The notes beneath the pieces are model-generated. The model ran no database searches and was not told the origin of the DNA. It saw only the letters and a list, made by a program, of their open reading frames with translations. 64,000 nt of DNA, taken from positions 1-64,000 of the IMG/VR virus record IMGVR_UViG_3300035670_000145. One strand, written 5' to 3'. Numbering within the stretch: position 1 is the stretch's first letter; each line of letters starts with the position of its first letter. Source of the stretch: a virus. Of the stretch, positions 1-9,839 are shown in pieces. The position numbers and the translations under genes were made by a program.

Positions 1-1717
1 TTTCAACTCTTGTTTCACCAATTGCCTGATCAACAACCAAATTACGCCTGCCAACAAGAGACCCACTGCTTGTAAGATTATCCGTGGACTGTACTTGCAA
101 AAGGCCTGCGGGCCCAGTAGTGCCAATACCAATCCGATCAGTGGAAGCGTCAACGAAGAACAAGTTGGCGTTGGTGTCACCCTCGATGCGGAAGTCGTAA
201 TTTGCGCCACCGTCGTTGAACACCACTTCACTGGTGCCAAACTCAACGCGCTCAGTACTGTTAGTTGAGATGGCTACTTGGTCTGCGCCAGGGCTGTAGA
301 TGCCGGTGTTGGTGTCGCCGGTGAAGGTGATCGTCGGGGCGCCAGCGGTGCCAGTGCCAGTGCTGACAAGGCCGGTGGTAGCAACAGTCTGGCTGCCGAA
401 GTCCGGGCTGATCTTGGTGCCAGCGATGGCGGCCGAGGCGTTGACGTCGGCGTTGACGATCACGCCGCTGCTGATGGCGGCAGTGCCAGTGCTGCCGATG
501 GTGATGTCGCCGCTGACCTTGCCGAAGGCGTAGTCGGTGATGCGAGTGGCTGCTGCTTTGCGGTTGGTGCCAGCACCGCCATCATCGACGATGAACAGGT
601 CAGCATCAGCCAGGGCAGCGCCGATGTCGGTGCCGCCGTCGATGTTCAGCGCCGACAGCGAAACTTTATCGGCTGTGGCGATGGTGGCCAGTTTGGTGTC
701 TACGATGGCAGCGCTGGCATTGATGTCGGCGTTGACGATGGTATCGTCAAGAATCATCGTGCTAGTAACAGTGCCCGTATCGCCTACTGTTACGACATTG
801 TTGCCGCTTTTAGTCAAAGCGCCAGTCACTGCAACGCTACTATCAAAAACGGCTGCGCCTGTGACATCTAGAGTGCCAGGAATGTCAATATTGCTTGCCC
901 ATTCGACGCCAGTGCCAGCAGCGTCTGTCTGTAGCAATTGCCGTGCCGCACCATCGGCCAGCTTGCTCACTGCAATTTCGGCAGAAGCAGAAATATCAGT
1001 ATTGACAATAGTGCTGTCAAGAATCATCGTGCTGGTGACAGTGCCAGTATCACCAGTGGTAATGATCGTGCCAGTCGTGTCGGGCAGCGTGATCGTACGA
1101 TCAGCAGTTGGATCAGTAACGGCAATGGTGGTTTCAAAACCATCGTCACTACTACCCTCGAAAGAAAGACTTCCCGCAGGGCCAATTTCTAAATTGCCCG
1201 TAACTCGACCGCCTGTTTTAGGAAGTGCTGCGTCAGCAAGATCGTAAGCGCTCTTAACAGCCGTAGATGAAGCAATGGTGGTCGAACTAGTGGTACTGGT
1301 GCTATCGCTAACTTTACTTTGCAGGCCAGAGGGCGTAACTGCACGCACTGCATCGGTGCCTGTCTGTGTTTCGGCGGCAGTAGCCAGCTCAACAAGTCCA
1401 GCGGTGGTCTCAGTGCCTGAAGGCGTCAGGTTATAGAAAGTACTCCCTGTGTAATATTTCAAGCCATGAGTGGTGGTGCTATTGTCCACCCACATTTCAC
1501 CAATAGAGTTTCCTGCGCTTCCTGCCGGCACAGCATTAGGAGCCGCGCTACCCACATGCGCCGGCCCCAGTTTCACGACACTACCTGCGCTGTCCTTGAT
1601 AAAAACGCCTGGCGTTCCAGATGCAGTATTAATAGCAATTTGTCCGTCTGCCATTCCCGATGCGGCGGGACGCTTGTCGGCAGTGGAAGAGCGTAGATGC
1701 TTAAGAATGGAAGGCAT
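1..1717 (-). CDS. Tail fibre protein, C-terminus cut by window edge
   Basis: The frame is open from an ATG at 1717 to the left edge (572 codons, no stop), so the C-terminus is missing. The N-terminus (MPSILKHLRSSTADKRPAAS) is followed by an 'ADGQIAINTASGTPGVFIKD' head of the kind found at the start of phage fibres. The rest is low-complexity Ala/Thr/Ser/Asp sequence with recurring 'GTVTSTMILDSTIVNTDI'-type units and a later 'GTKI' and 'TGIYSPGADQVAIST' section typical of receptor-binding fibres. It is the last gene of the leftward tail operon, beyond another fibre gene. It probably forms a trimeric fibre that contacts the host surface; specificity cannot be read from sequence. Confidence 0.85.
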   Translation of the reverse strand, partial: MPSILKHLRSSTADKRPAASGMADGQIAINTASGTPGVFIKDSAGSVVKLGPAHVGSAAPNAVPAGSAGNSIGEMWVDNSTTTHGLKYYTGSTFYNLTPSGTETTAGLVELATAAETQTGTDAVRAVTPSGLQSKVSDSTSTTSSTTIASSTAVKSAYDLADAALPKTGGRVTGNLEIGPAGSLSFEGSSDDGFETTIAVTDPTADRTITLPDTTGTIITTGDTGTVTSTMILDSTIVNTDISASAEIAVSKLADGAARQLLQTDAAGTGVEWASNIDIPGTLDVTGAAVFDSSVAVTGALTKSGNNVVTVGDTGTVTSTMILDDTIVNADINASAAIVDTKLATIATADKVSLSALNIDGGTDIGAALADADLFIVDDGGAGTNRKAAATRITDYAFGKVSGDITIGSTGTAAISSGVIVNADVNASAAIAGTKISPDFGSQTVATTGLVSTGTGTAGAPTITFTGDTNTGIYSPGADQVAISTNSTERVEFGTSEVVFNDGGANYDFRIEGDTNANLFFVDASTDRIGIGTTGPAGLLQVQSTDNLTSSGSLVGRRNLVVDQAIGETRVE

Positions 1718-1781
1718 GAGAAAGTCCTAACAAGGAAGAGCCAGGCTCAAAGAGCGGCAATTATCTTCCCATTGTAATCGT

Positions 1782-1955
1782 TTAACTGTATTCCCCTTCG
1801 TCTATTTCTGAATTTGCTTCATTAATAATGTGGTCAATGTCGTCCCATGCCGTATAGTAAAACGCGCCAGACGTTTTCACCAATACTTGGCCGGATGAGC
1901 CGTACGGAGGCACTTCTTTTCCAGAGTAAACAAAACGATCTGGGCGATGAGGCAT
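1782..1955 (-). CDS. Small conserved-looking protein between fibre genes (57 aa)
   Basis: ATG at 1955 is preceded by GGGAGAAG at good spacing. The 57-aa product begins MPHRPDRFVYSGKEVPPYGS and ends in an acidic tail. It sits between two fibre genes in the same orientation. No family is recognised; an accessory fibre or tail-fibre assembly role is only a guess from position. Confidence 0.6.
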   Translation of the reverse strand: MPHRPDRFVYSGKEVPPYGSSGQVLVKTSGAFYYTAWDDIDHIINEANSEIDEGEYS

Positions 1956-1983
1956 TTATCTTCTCCCATGGTTAATTGATGGA

Positions 1984-4968
1984 TCAATAAAGACCATCGT
2001 CAGCAGTGCCAATGCTCATAATGCCAGTGCCAGATGCTATGACAATTTCCGAAGATCCCCTGACAGTGCCAGTAGATCCGCTAGTTGCAATTTGCACGCG
2101 AGCCCATACAAGTTCGTTCAAATCTTCTTGAGTGGCCACGCCAGACGCAACAGGGACAAGAGCAGAGCCGTCAACAAGCACGTCTTGATCGCCAACGCCA
2201 GCCACTGCACTGCTGAGGTTTACTTTGGTCCATGTGGAGCCAATGCCCTGCGACAGCACCCAGTTGCCAACTGTCAAGGCTTCATTGGGAGCGGGCGTGG
2301 TGCCTACGCCGCTGCTGGTGACAATTAGATAGAGACCGTTGCTGCTGGTATTCGGAGACGAAAGAGCTTGTCCAACGGTTAAGCCAGCTTCAATGCCATA
2401 GCTATTAATGCTTTCAACGACATTGCCAGAAGCGTTGTAAGTGCCACCAAAGCGTAAGTTGATTTGAGTGGGGCTACCGTAACCAAGATTAAGCCAGTAA
2501 CCGTTTGGCACTGGTGTTACTTCTCCCACCCAGATATAAGCAGACCTATCGTTAGGATTAATCCACCATTGCCCCGCAAATTCTGGAACAGGAGCGCTTT
2601 CACTTACTTGCGCAATACCATAGTCTGCCAATTGCGCAGCGGTGACGCTATTTTCAGCAAGAAATGTGCTACTAAATGTGCCAGTGGTAATCTTGCTAGC
2701 ATCTAAATTTGGAATATCAGAAGCGGAAAGCGTGGACTGCGCTGTGACAATATGACCCTGTGCGTCAATGGTTATTGGCCCTGCATAGGTGCCAGCAATC
2801 GCACTGTTGCTATGATTCAAGGCGCCAGCAGCGCTTACGCTTAAGCCAGCGCCAGGGGTGACGGCTCCAACGCCAGTGGCAGTAGCAATGGGGAGGTCTG
2901 CTGGAACAAGACCCCTGAACGTGGGACTTGTCGATGCTCCAGTGGATGGCCCAGCAAAAACAGTATTTGCAACTTGTGAATCAAGCGTGGTGGTAATCGT
3001 GGCTGAATAAGCGTCTGGATAGCTAACAACAAATGCAATGGGAGTGGAATCAGTAAAGGCAATAGAATTAATCGTTGCCTGCCTGTTCCACGCAGCCCCG
3101 TCCCATGTATATTCAAAGTCAGTAGAACTATCGAACCATTGCTGCCCAATAAAAACGCCGTTGCCGACAGGGGCGTTAGCTTGAACGACGACAACAGAGC
3201 TGTTAGAAACTTTTTCTGCTGTTAGGCCGCTAGCGGCCAGTTGAGCGCTACCAACTGCACCATTTGCAATCTTGTCTGCAGTAATGGCATCATCTGCAAT
3301 GTCAGCAGTGGCGATGGAGGAAGCAGCATACTTACCTGCTCCAATAGTTGAGTTTGCAATTTTAGCGTTTGTAACAACTCCGTCCGCTAAATTGCTGGTA
3401 ATAATGCCTTCAGCAGCAATTTGCAGACCGCTAATTGTTGAGCTTGTAATTTTAGAGCCTGGAACGCTTCCATCGGCAAGATTGAGCTTGCCATAAGCTA
3501 TTGTTGAGTCTGCAATTTTGTCATTTGTTACCGCTAGCGCTCCTAGAGCAGAGGTATCAACTGCACCAGCGAGAAACTTGGTGGATGTAATGCCACTTGC
3601 GGCCAGTGCTGCAGTGCCAACCGCTTCGGCTGCAATTTTAGAGCCAGTGACCGCCGCAGAGGCAATAGTTACTTCCGTAACTGCGCTTGCGGCTATTTTC
3701 CCTGCCGTCACTCCGCTGGCTGCTAGCTTGTCTGCCGTGACAGCTCCATCAGCAATTGCGGCCGTGCCCACTGCCGAGGAAGCTAGTTGCAGCCCGCTAA
3801 TCGTGGCACTGGCAATCTTAGATCCAGGCACGCTACCATCAGCCAAATTGAGTTTGGCATAGGCAATAGTGGCATTGGCAATCTTGTCATTAGTGACCGC
3901 GCCAGTGCCAAGCTTGGCTTCCGTAACGGCGCCCAGGCCAATCTTTGCCTCAGTGACAGCACTGTTAACGATGGCGGCCGTATCCACGGCGTCGTTAGCA
4001 AGCTCAGCGGCGCCCACAGCGTCGCTAGCAATGGCATCAGCGGTGACAGAGTCTGTGGCCAACTGCGCAGCAGTGACGGCGTCGTCAGCAATTTTTGCAG
4101 TGGTAACTGCATCGTCAATTAGCTCAGCCGTGCCCACAGAGCCGGTGCCCATCTGAGCGGCTGTAATTGACTCGGCTGTAATTTTTGAGCCGGGAACACT
4201 ACCATCTGCCAAGTTTAATTTGGCATAGGCAATAGTAGCGTCCGCAATTTTATCGTTTGTTACTGCATTAGACGCAATGGCAACAGTATTAACGGCACCG
4301 GCAGAGAATTTAATGGAAGTGATGCCACTCGTGGCTAGCGCTGCAGTTCCAACCGATTCTGCTGCCAGCTTCGTGCCGTCTACAGCAGCAAGAGCAATCT
4401 TGGGGCCAGTAATTGCACCATCGGCTATCTTAGAAGTGGTGACATTTGCGTCGACAATTTTGATTGTCGTGATTGCATTGGTTGCAATGCCTGCTGCGGT
4501 CAAACCCCCGCTTTGAATTTTGCCGTCAGTAATTGCATTGTTTGCAATTTTTGCAGTGGAAACGGCCAGGTCCGCAATGCCTGCAGTTGGCATGACCACT
4601 TGCTGATAGTCACCATTGGAAAAAATTTGCAAATTTCCATTAGTGCTGCTATACCAGCCTCGTCCCGTAAAATTATCCGCAGTAGGAGCTGTTGACTGGG
4701 CCGCAATAGAGCTATTGGCAGCCAGCTTACTTGCGACAATTGCAGCCGAGTCAATGGCTACTGTTCCAAGCTTGACGGTGCTATCTTGATTAAGCTTTGA
4801 GAGATCAATACTGCCGCTTGCAGTGAGAGCTATGCCATTCTGCAGGAATTGCGTGGTGCGAATTTTCTTTGTTTCACTTGCACTAACATCAACAATGGCC
4901 AGCAGATCGCCAGAACCTAAAGACGAACCTAGAAGTTCGTTAAGCTGCGAAATAGTTTGATCGGCCAT
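1984..4968 (-). CDS. Repeat-rich tail fibre protein (994 aa)
   Basis: The N-terminus (MADQTISQLNELLGSSLGSG, then 'LLAIVDVSASETKKI') is a typical phage fibre attachment head. Residues about 100-600 are a run of 10-11-residue repeats of the type 'AVTAAKIADGAVT', as in fibrous beta-helical tail proteins. Three copies of a longer block share 'IAYAKLNLADGSVPGSKI' with one-residue changes. The C-terminal third has mixed sequence, including a 'GQQWFDSSTDFEYTWDGAAW'-like segment that recurs as 'GQWWINPNDRSAYIWVGE'. It likely forms a side or tip fibre. It ends 16 bp before the next fibre-region gene's start. Confidence 0.85.
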   Translation of the reverse strand: MADQTISQLNELLGSSLGSGDLLAIVDVSASETKKIRTTQFLQNGIALTASGSIDLSKLNQDSTVKLGTVAIDSAAIVASKLAANSSIAAQSTAPTADNFTGRGWYSSTNGNLQIFSNGDYQQVVMPTAGIADLAVSTAKIANNAITDGKIQSGGLTAAGIATNAITTIKIVDANVTTSKIADGAITGPKIALAAVDGTKLAAESVGTAALATSGITSIKFSAGAVNTVAIASNAVTNDKIADATIAYAKLNLADGSVPGSKITAESITAAQMGTGSVGTAELIDDAVTTAKIADDAVTAAQLATDSVTADAIASDAVGAAELANDAVDTAAIVNSAVTEAKIGLGAVTEAKLGTGAVTNDKIANATIAYAKLNLADGSVPGSKIASATISGLQLASSAVGTAAIADGAVTADKLAASGVTAGKIAASAVTEVTIASAAVTGSKIAAEAVGTAALAASGITSTKFLAGAVDTSALGALAVTNDKIADSTIAYGKLNLADGSVPGSKITSSTISGLQIAAEGIITSNLADGVVTNAKIANSTIGAGKYAASSIATADIADDAITADKIANGAVGSAQLAASGLTAEKVSNSSVVVVQANAPVGNGVFIGQQWFDSSTDFEYTWDGAAWNRQATINSIAFTDSTPIAFVVSYPDAYSATITTTLDSQVANTVFAGPSTGASTSPTFRGLVPADLPIATATGVGAVTPGAGLSVSAAGALNHSNSAIAGTYAGPITIDAQGHIVTAQSTLSASDIPNLDASKITTGTFSSTFLAENSVTAAQLADYGIAQVSESAPVPEFAGQWWINPNDRSAYIWVGEVTPVPNGYWLNLGYGSPTQINLRFGGTYNASGNVVESINSYGIEAGLTVGQALSSPNTSSNGLYLIVTSSGVGTTPAPNEALTVGNWVLSQGIGSTWTKVNLSSAVAGVGDQDVLVDGSALVPVASGVATQEDLNELVWARVQIATSGSTGTVRGSSEIVIASGTGIMSIGTADDGLY
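3240..4560 (-). repeat. Coding tandem repeats inside fibre gene
   Basis: On the minus strand this segment encodes a long run of 10-11-residue 'T-x-x-K-I-A-x-x-A-V' units. A larger block recurs three times (near 3460-3530, 3820-3900 and 4190-4260) with nearly the same DNA. Such arrays can gain or lose units by recombination and so change fibre length. Confidence 0.8.
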
Positions 4969-5009
4969 GTCAAAGCGCTCTCGATAGGGGGATTCTAGCC
5001 AAAAACTGT

Positions 5010-5885
5010 TTAATCATCTATTTCTTTCAGCAAAGCATCAAGCTCAAACTCTTGCGTCAAGATACGCCCTTGATCTTCTTGCAGCACATAGCCAGGAGCC
5101 CTGCCAACCAGAAGCCTGATCTCTCCGGTGGCCAAGAAATCAATGGAGCAGGAAATAATATTATCGCTTTGCACTTCCACGCCAGCTTTTGTGATTACCG
5201 CTTCAAACTGATAGTAAACATCCAGATCACTTCCATAAACGTTTTGATCCGTAATAAAAAGCTCCGCCGCAAACGCAGATCCAATCTCCACCCTTTGGAT
5301 GAGCTGAAGCAATAACAGCGAGCTTTCGCGCCTAGTAGCGGTGTACGGATCGAACAGTGCGTCTATACTGCCGCTGCCGCTAATTAATCCGGCGCTATAT
5401 TGTTGCTTAAATTTATCACTAAGAGCAGTTGTTTCAATAGCCTCTCTTTCTGTTTGAAACGTGAAGCTCCTTACGCTGCCAAGGGTGTTGTAATCAAAAT
5501 CTTGCACTTCAATGGAGATAGGAAGAGCGTCTCCGGCAAATTGAACCAGTGGCAGCTCATTGTCCCTGTTATTATTAATAGCGTCTTCAAAAGTGCGGAA
5601 AAAGCGTAATCCTCCGTAAAGATTTACATTGACATAGGCACTGATAGAGTCCTGAACACTATTTACCCTTGGCCAGGTGGAGGCTGGAAAGCAGATGAGG
5701 CCACGACTATCGTCAGTAGCAATCGTCAGGCGATCGCCTGTCAGAATGTTTTCCAAGGAACCATCAAAGCCCAGTCGATTCAGAATTGTGTTTACGTCGT
5801 CTGGCGCAATGGCACTGGCAAATGCAACGGTTTGCGTGCTACGACGCAGGCGCACCGTTCCAGTGTGGCCAGCAAAAAAAGTCAT
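5010..5885 (-). CDS. Tail protein, possible tail-tube/adhesin paralogue (291 aa)
   Basis: Starts MTFFAGHTGTVRLRR, resembling the start of the next gene upstream (MAFYTGRSGSLAFG), so the two probably share an N-terminal fold. The product is beta-rich, without signal peptide or membrane segment. It lies between the J-like tip gene and the fibres, so a baseplate or tip ring component is likely. No named family is recognised with certainty. Confidence 0.65.
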   Translation of the reverse strand: MTFFAGHTGTVRLRRSTQTVAFASAIAPDDVNTILNRLGFDGSLENILTGDRLTIATDDSRGLICFPASTWPRVNSVQDSISAYVNVNLYGGLRFFRTFEDAINNNRDNELPLVQFAGDALPISIEVQDFDYNTLGSVRSFTFQTEREAIETTALSDKFKQQYSAGLISGSGSIDALFDPYTATRRESSLLLLQLIQRVEIGSAFAAELFITDQNVYGSDLDVYYQFEAVITKAGVEVQSDNIISCSIDFLATGEIRLLVGRAPGYVLQEDQGRILTQEFELDALLKEIDD

Positions 5886-5891
5886 TATGTG

Positions 5892-6374
5892 TTAGACAAT
5901 GGTTTCAACAAAATCGCCATCCATGGTGAACTGAATAGGCACGGAAGAGAGTTCTCCAGTCGAAACAGTTACACCCACTGAAGTAATATAGGCCCAGAAT
6001 TTAATATCATCACTAAGCCCGCCACCAGCATTAAGCTCAATAAACACTCGATCGGCTTCCGTGATAAGTCCAGGCTTGTGAATGCTATTAGACAACAGTG
6101 TATTGAAGCCATAAAGCGTATTGCTCTCTGCCCCTTCCAGCCGATAGTAAATCAAAGTGGCGCTACCAGTGGCGCCCTTGATGCCAGGGGTGAATGTATT
6201 GACGCCGCTATCAATGGAATTAGTGGAGACCAGTTCAAGAGTGGTATCCAAGGACCAGTCGCGAATTTTGGCAACTTGGCGCACATTAGTGGGAGCGGAC
6301 AGACTGCTCGAAGGTGCCGTGCTATCTGTGGTACCGAAAGCCAGGCTTCCAGAGCGTCCAGTATAAAAAGCCAC
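5892..6374 (-). CDS. Tail tube-like protein (160 aa)
   Basis: Start is GTG (MAFYTGRSGSLAFGTTD). The 160-aa product is beta-rich with 'SATLIYYRLEG' and a C-terminal 'SVPIQFTMDGDF', a pattern common in siphovirus tail tube proteins. The gene at 17792-18370 is in the usual place for the main tube protein, so this may be a second tube-fold protein at the tail tip. It lies downstream of the J-like gene and 6 bp upstream of the 5010-5885 gene. Confidence 0.6.
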   Translation of the reverse strand: MAFYTGRSGSLAFGTTDSTAPSSSLSAPTNVRQVAKIRDWSLDTTLELVSTNSIDSGVNTFTPGIKGATGSATLIYYRLEGAESNTLYGFNTLLSNSIHKPGLITEADRVFIELNAGGGLSDDIKFWAYITSVGVTVSTGELSSVPIQFTMDGDFVETIV

Positions 6375-6410
6375 TGTTGGCGATGCTATTTTTTACATTC
6401 TAAGCATAGC

Positions 6411-9400
6411 TTATTCAGGACGGCCGTCAATTGTAAAAAGACCACTCACTCTTTGTGCCAATCCTCTTGAAATTAAAGAATTTCCGGAGGCATCAGTGCC
6501 GTGTTCAACGCCTCGCACAGTCACTTCACCCTCTTCATCCATTGTTACTTCCGTCACCCTGAACACGCGACGGTTGCGTACTACCGTGCCCAAGACAAAC
6601 AGGTGGCCGGCGTAACCCGCCAGGGCCGTGGCCCTATTGGAAGTCACTGACACATTGTTAACCTGTTTCGTGCCTTGATTGGTGGGAAAATAGCACAATG
6701 CCGAATAGTTGCCGTTTGGAATCGATGGGGAAATAGCACTATTAAGAACGCCGCCGTCCTCCACTGTCCCAGAGTAAATCCTGTCCCATTGATTCTGAGC
6801 TAATTCCACATAAATATAAGCACCAGGAAATACAGGGCTATCTGTGGGAAACGTCTTGAATTCAATTGCTTTTTGTGAATGACGCTTTACTTGACAAAGA
6901 AACTTTGCAACCATAATCGCCTGCTCTCTGCGAGTGACAAAAGCCGACATATCAACTGTTTCTTTTAACGTGTTATCTTCCGCTGCTCCAGTTGTATCAG
7001 ACAACTGCACCTGCACTGTAGTGTTGCGGGCAAATGTGCTTTCAGCGTCAATTGTGCGATAGACAGCATCAATAATCACGTCTTGCGTGTTAGAGCCATA
7101 GTCAATAAACTCTTCCTTGTAGCTGTCGGCAAGAATATTTCCCTGGTTAAACAGTGCAGTGATGGAAATGGCAGTGGTGATCTGGCCGGTCTGATTGTTG
7201 TAAGGCACTGCCGGCACTAAAACATCCTGTCCTCCGACTTTGGCAAGTTCAAGCAAGCTAAAACCAGCATTTAACATCCAAAAAGCCCGCCATGATGATG
7301 GCTCTGCAATTACGCCATCCATGAACAGTTGATTGGTCTCGCAAAATTTCTTGCTTCTTGCTAGCTGCTCGAGATTGGTAGACTCAAGCGTCGCGTACTT
7401 GCCAATGCCATCATTAAAATCCAAAATTGTGTCAACAAAAATGTCAGGGGCCGTGTTTGGATTGCCGTTTGGAGATGGCGAAAGATAATCCTTGTCAGCG
7501 GCGTACTGCCCCCATGCCCTTCCATTGACCGTGCCAGACGTGCGAAGCAGGCGCCCCTTCCTTCCTTTCGTGACAAACAACGTAAAAGAGCGCAGGTCTT
7601 GCACACTTTTGCCCGAATACATATTGAGCCCAAACAACGCAATATCAGAATAAAGACCGCGAAAATTTGAAAACGGCGTGACAATTTGTTCAGTGACTGC
7701 AGCCAAGGCAAACTCTGGACCATTGTCAAAGGAAAACGACACTTGCTCGTCTGATGTATTGGTGAACAAGTCCCATTCGTTCATGCCGCCGGGAGAGCTG
7801 TTCAATGGAGGGAAGAGACCATTGCTGCTGCGAGTGCTGCCAGAGTATTCAAAGCTGGCCCCCGCGTATGCGCTGGTCATTGAATAGGCAATAGGACTGC
7901 CGCTATTCTCGAGGTAGTGATAAAGCCTGAGGCCGGTGCCGGCCTGGACTAGCTCGGGATGGGCAGAAAACTCAGCCACTGGATCAATTACTGGCTCAAA
8001 CTTAAACTGCCAGTGCGCCAAGGGCAAAGCGCCACCGTTAAAGCGAAAATAAACAAAATTCTCAATATCGGCTGATCTGCGTACAACAAAAATACCAGGC
8101 AAGTAAGAATAAGTTGCATCAGTGGTTCGCTTGACTTTCACTAAAAACATAGAGGAGCGCATTTTTATGCCGTTGTCTGCAGTGGACCACCCTCGCATTC
8201 TGTCCGATCCATATGTTTCCTGCCTGCCGCTTATGCGCTTGAACACACGCGCTTTAATTGAAAAGTCAACAATATTGCAAGGCGAAATTGTTTCATAAGC
8301 GGCTTCTTCTACTCGGCAAACACTTTTAATGTAAAACAAATCGTCTTGGAGGCTTTGCTGCGCAAGAATGTCTTCTAGCTCTGCATAGCGATTAAGGGTT
8401 GCAATTTCATCTGCCGTAAGATTGCGGACAAACGCATAAGAATAAGACATGCTGCCGCTAGAGCCACGACCGGTATAACTAGATGCTTTTGATTTAATTG
8501 TGTAAATATTACCTTGAGCAGCAAGTTGCCTGGCGTTTAATTTAGTGCCGCTCCCGATTGTTGCACCGAAGAATCCTGAAGTCAAGCCTTGAGTTAAAAC
8601 GCGAGTGTCTCGACGGTCTTGTTCTAGTAATGATAAGGCAATGGTTCTGGAAGTATTGTACTCGGCTTCAAGCCCTAGCAAATTCAAAATATTGCCTGCA
8701 GCAATCTCGTCCTTGTCCTGCACTGAATAAGCAAGAACACTGCCCCTGCCATTCTCGACGGCTCGAAGTGATACGATCATTGGACCATCAACGACATTCG
8801 CCCTATTTGCTCCAAGCACTTTGAGCTTTGCGGAGCCAAACTTAAACAGGCCTGAATTGTCAAAGACAGTAGACAAAGTTTGCCGAGCATCGTTTGCTTC
8901 TTCGTCGGCTAAATTATTATCTTCGCTGGTCCGAAGCTGCTCTAGCGTAATCGTGAACGATTGATCTTTACTTACTCGCTGCAATCCATTGGACCAGTTG
9001 GTCATCGTAATGCGATTGTCTGCCGTAACAAATGAACCGGCTTCGTTGCGAATGTTGTAATCAATATTGATTGGCACCACTCCATACACGCCAAAAGTGT
9101 TTGACGCCGTGGGAGAATAAGCGTGACTAAACCCATCACTCTTACCCCCATTGATTGCAGTGCGGACACGGTAGGGATTGGCAATGGCGGTGCCATCGGC
9201 AGTTGGATCTACGCTTCTGGTTTGTCCGTCCAGCGCCGGCCTTAAAAAGCTGTTTCTTAATGCCCCCGTGTAACTTGGCGAAAAATAAGTCCAGTAGTTT
9301 TGTGCAATTAAGTCTCTTAGCGCTGTCTGACCAAACGCGCTTCTGCTTTCATCAATGGCATCAACGCCTCCGGCTCCAATGACAAACAAAAGTTGAACGA

Positions 9401-9839
9401 GCTGGCTGTTGCCATAGCTTTGCACTGCCGACCAGATGAGAGCAGTCGCGGCGCGAACGCCGCCAGCGGGGTTTGTGTCAGTATTGGCGTAGATGAGATT
9501 GATTGGATCACCATAGGCAGCAAGTTGCTGCGCGTTGTTAAAGCCAAATCGAGGAGCGAAAATTTCATCGCGAGTGGCGGCTTGTCCCGCTGCCCGCATT
9601 TGCGGAATGGAGGGTTTTGGCATGAGCAATGCTGATGCCACTTGAAACAAGACGCCAATAATCGCGATGACAAACGCGGCAATTTCCCAATTACGCGCAT
9701 CAAGAATGGTGCCTTCCTTTGCGTCGCTATAAATATGCTGCTGAGAAACAAAGTCCAAATATTCGTCTTTAGTTACACCCAGCGCCTCTATAAGTTGATG
9801 CTCGTAAGGAAGAAGCTTGCGCTGATTTTCGCTCATCAA
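6411..9839 (-). CDS. Tail tip attachment protein, J-like (1142 aa)
   Basis: A long protein following the M-, L- and K-like genes, the position of lambda J. Near residues 50-70 it has a hydrophobic segment (AAFVIAIIGVLFQVASALLM) and then a segment beginning 'QLAAYGDPINLIYAN', as in tail tip proteins of this type. The middle is beta-rich and probably contains insertions; the C-terminal third has 'AIMVAKFLCQVKRHSQKAIE', typical of J-like hub domains. It likely forms the central tip hub that carries fibres and meets the receptor. The start overlaps the upstream gene by 4 bp. Confidence 0.85.
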   Translation of the reverse strand: MMSENQRKLLPYEHQLIEALGVTKDEYLDFVSQQHIYSDAKEGTILDARNWEIAAFVIAIIGVLFQVASALLMPKPSIPQMRAAGQAATRDEIFAPRFGFNNAQQLAAYGDPINLIYANTDTNPAGGVRAATALIWSAVQSYGNSQLVQLLFVIGAGGVDAIDESRSAFGQTALRDLIAQNYWTYFSPSYTGALRNSFLRPALDGQTRSVDPTADGTAIANPYRVRTAINGGKSDGFSHAYSPTASNTFGVYGVVPINIDYNIRNEAGSFVTADNRITMTNWSNGLQRVSKDQSFTITLEQLRTSEDNNLADEEANDARQTLSTVFDNSGLFKFGSAKLKVLGANRANVVDGPMIVSLRAVENGRGSVLAYSVQDKDEIAAGNILNLLGLEAEYNTSRTIALSLLEQDRRDTRVLTQGLTSGFFGATIGSGTKLNARQLAAQGNIYTIKSKASSYTGRGSSGSMSYSYAFVRNLTADEIATLNRYAELEDILAQQSLQDDLFYIKSVCRVEEAAYETISPCNIVDFSIKARVFKRISGRQETYGSDRMRGWSTADNGIKMRSSMFLVKVKRTTDATYSYLPGIFVVRRSADIENFVYFRFNGGALPLAHWQFKFEPVIDPVAEFSAHPELVQAGTGLRLYHYLENSGSPIAYSMTSAYAGASFEYSGSTRSSNGLFPPLNSSPGGMNEWDLFTNTSDEQVSFSFDNGPEFALAAVTEQIVTPFSNFRGLYSDIALFGLNMYSGKSVQDLRSFTLFVTKGRKGRLLRTSGTVNGRAWGQYAADKDYLSPSPNGNPNTAPDIFVDTILDFNDGIGKYATLESTNLEQLARSKKFCETNQLFMDGVIAEPSSWRAFWMLNAGFSLLELAKVGGQDVLVPAVPYNNQTGQITTAISITALFNQGNILADSYKEEFIDYGSNTQDVIIDAVYRTIDAESTFARNTTVQVQLSDTTGAAEDNTLKETVDMSAFVTRREQAIMVAKFLCQVKRHSQKAIEFKTFPTDSPVFPGAYIYVELAQNQWDRIYSGTVEDGGVLNSAISPSIPNGNYSALCYFPTNQGTKQVNNVSVTSNRATALAGYAGHLFVLGTVVRNRRVFRVTEVTMDEEGEVTVRGVEHGTDASGNSLISRGLAQRVSGLFTIDGRPE

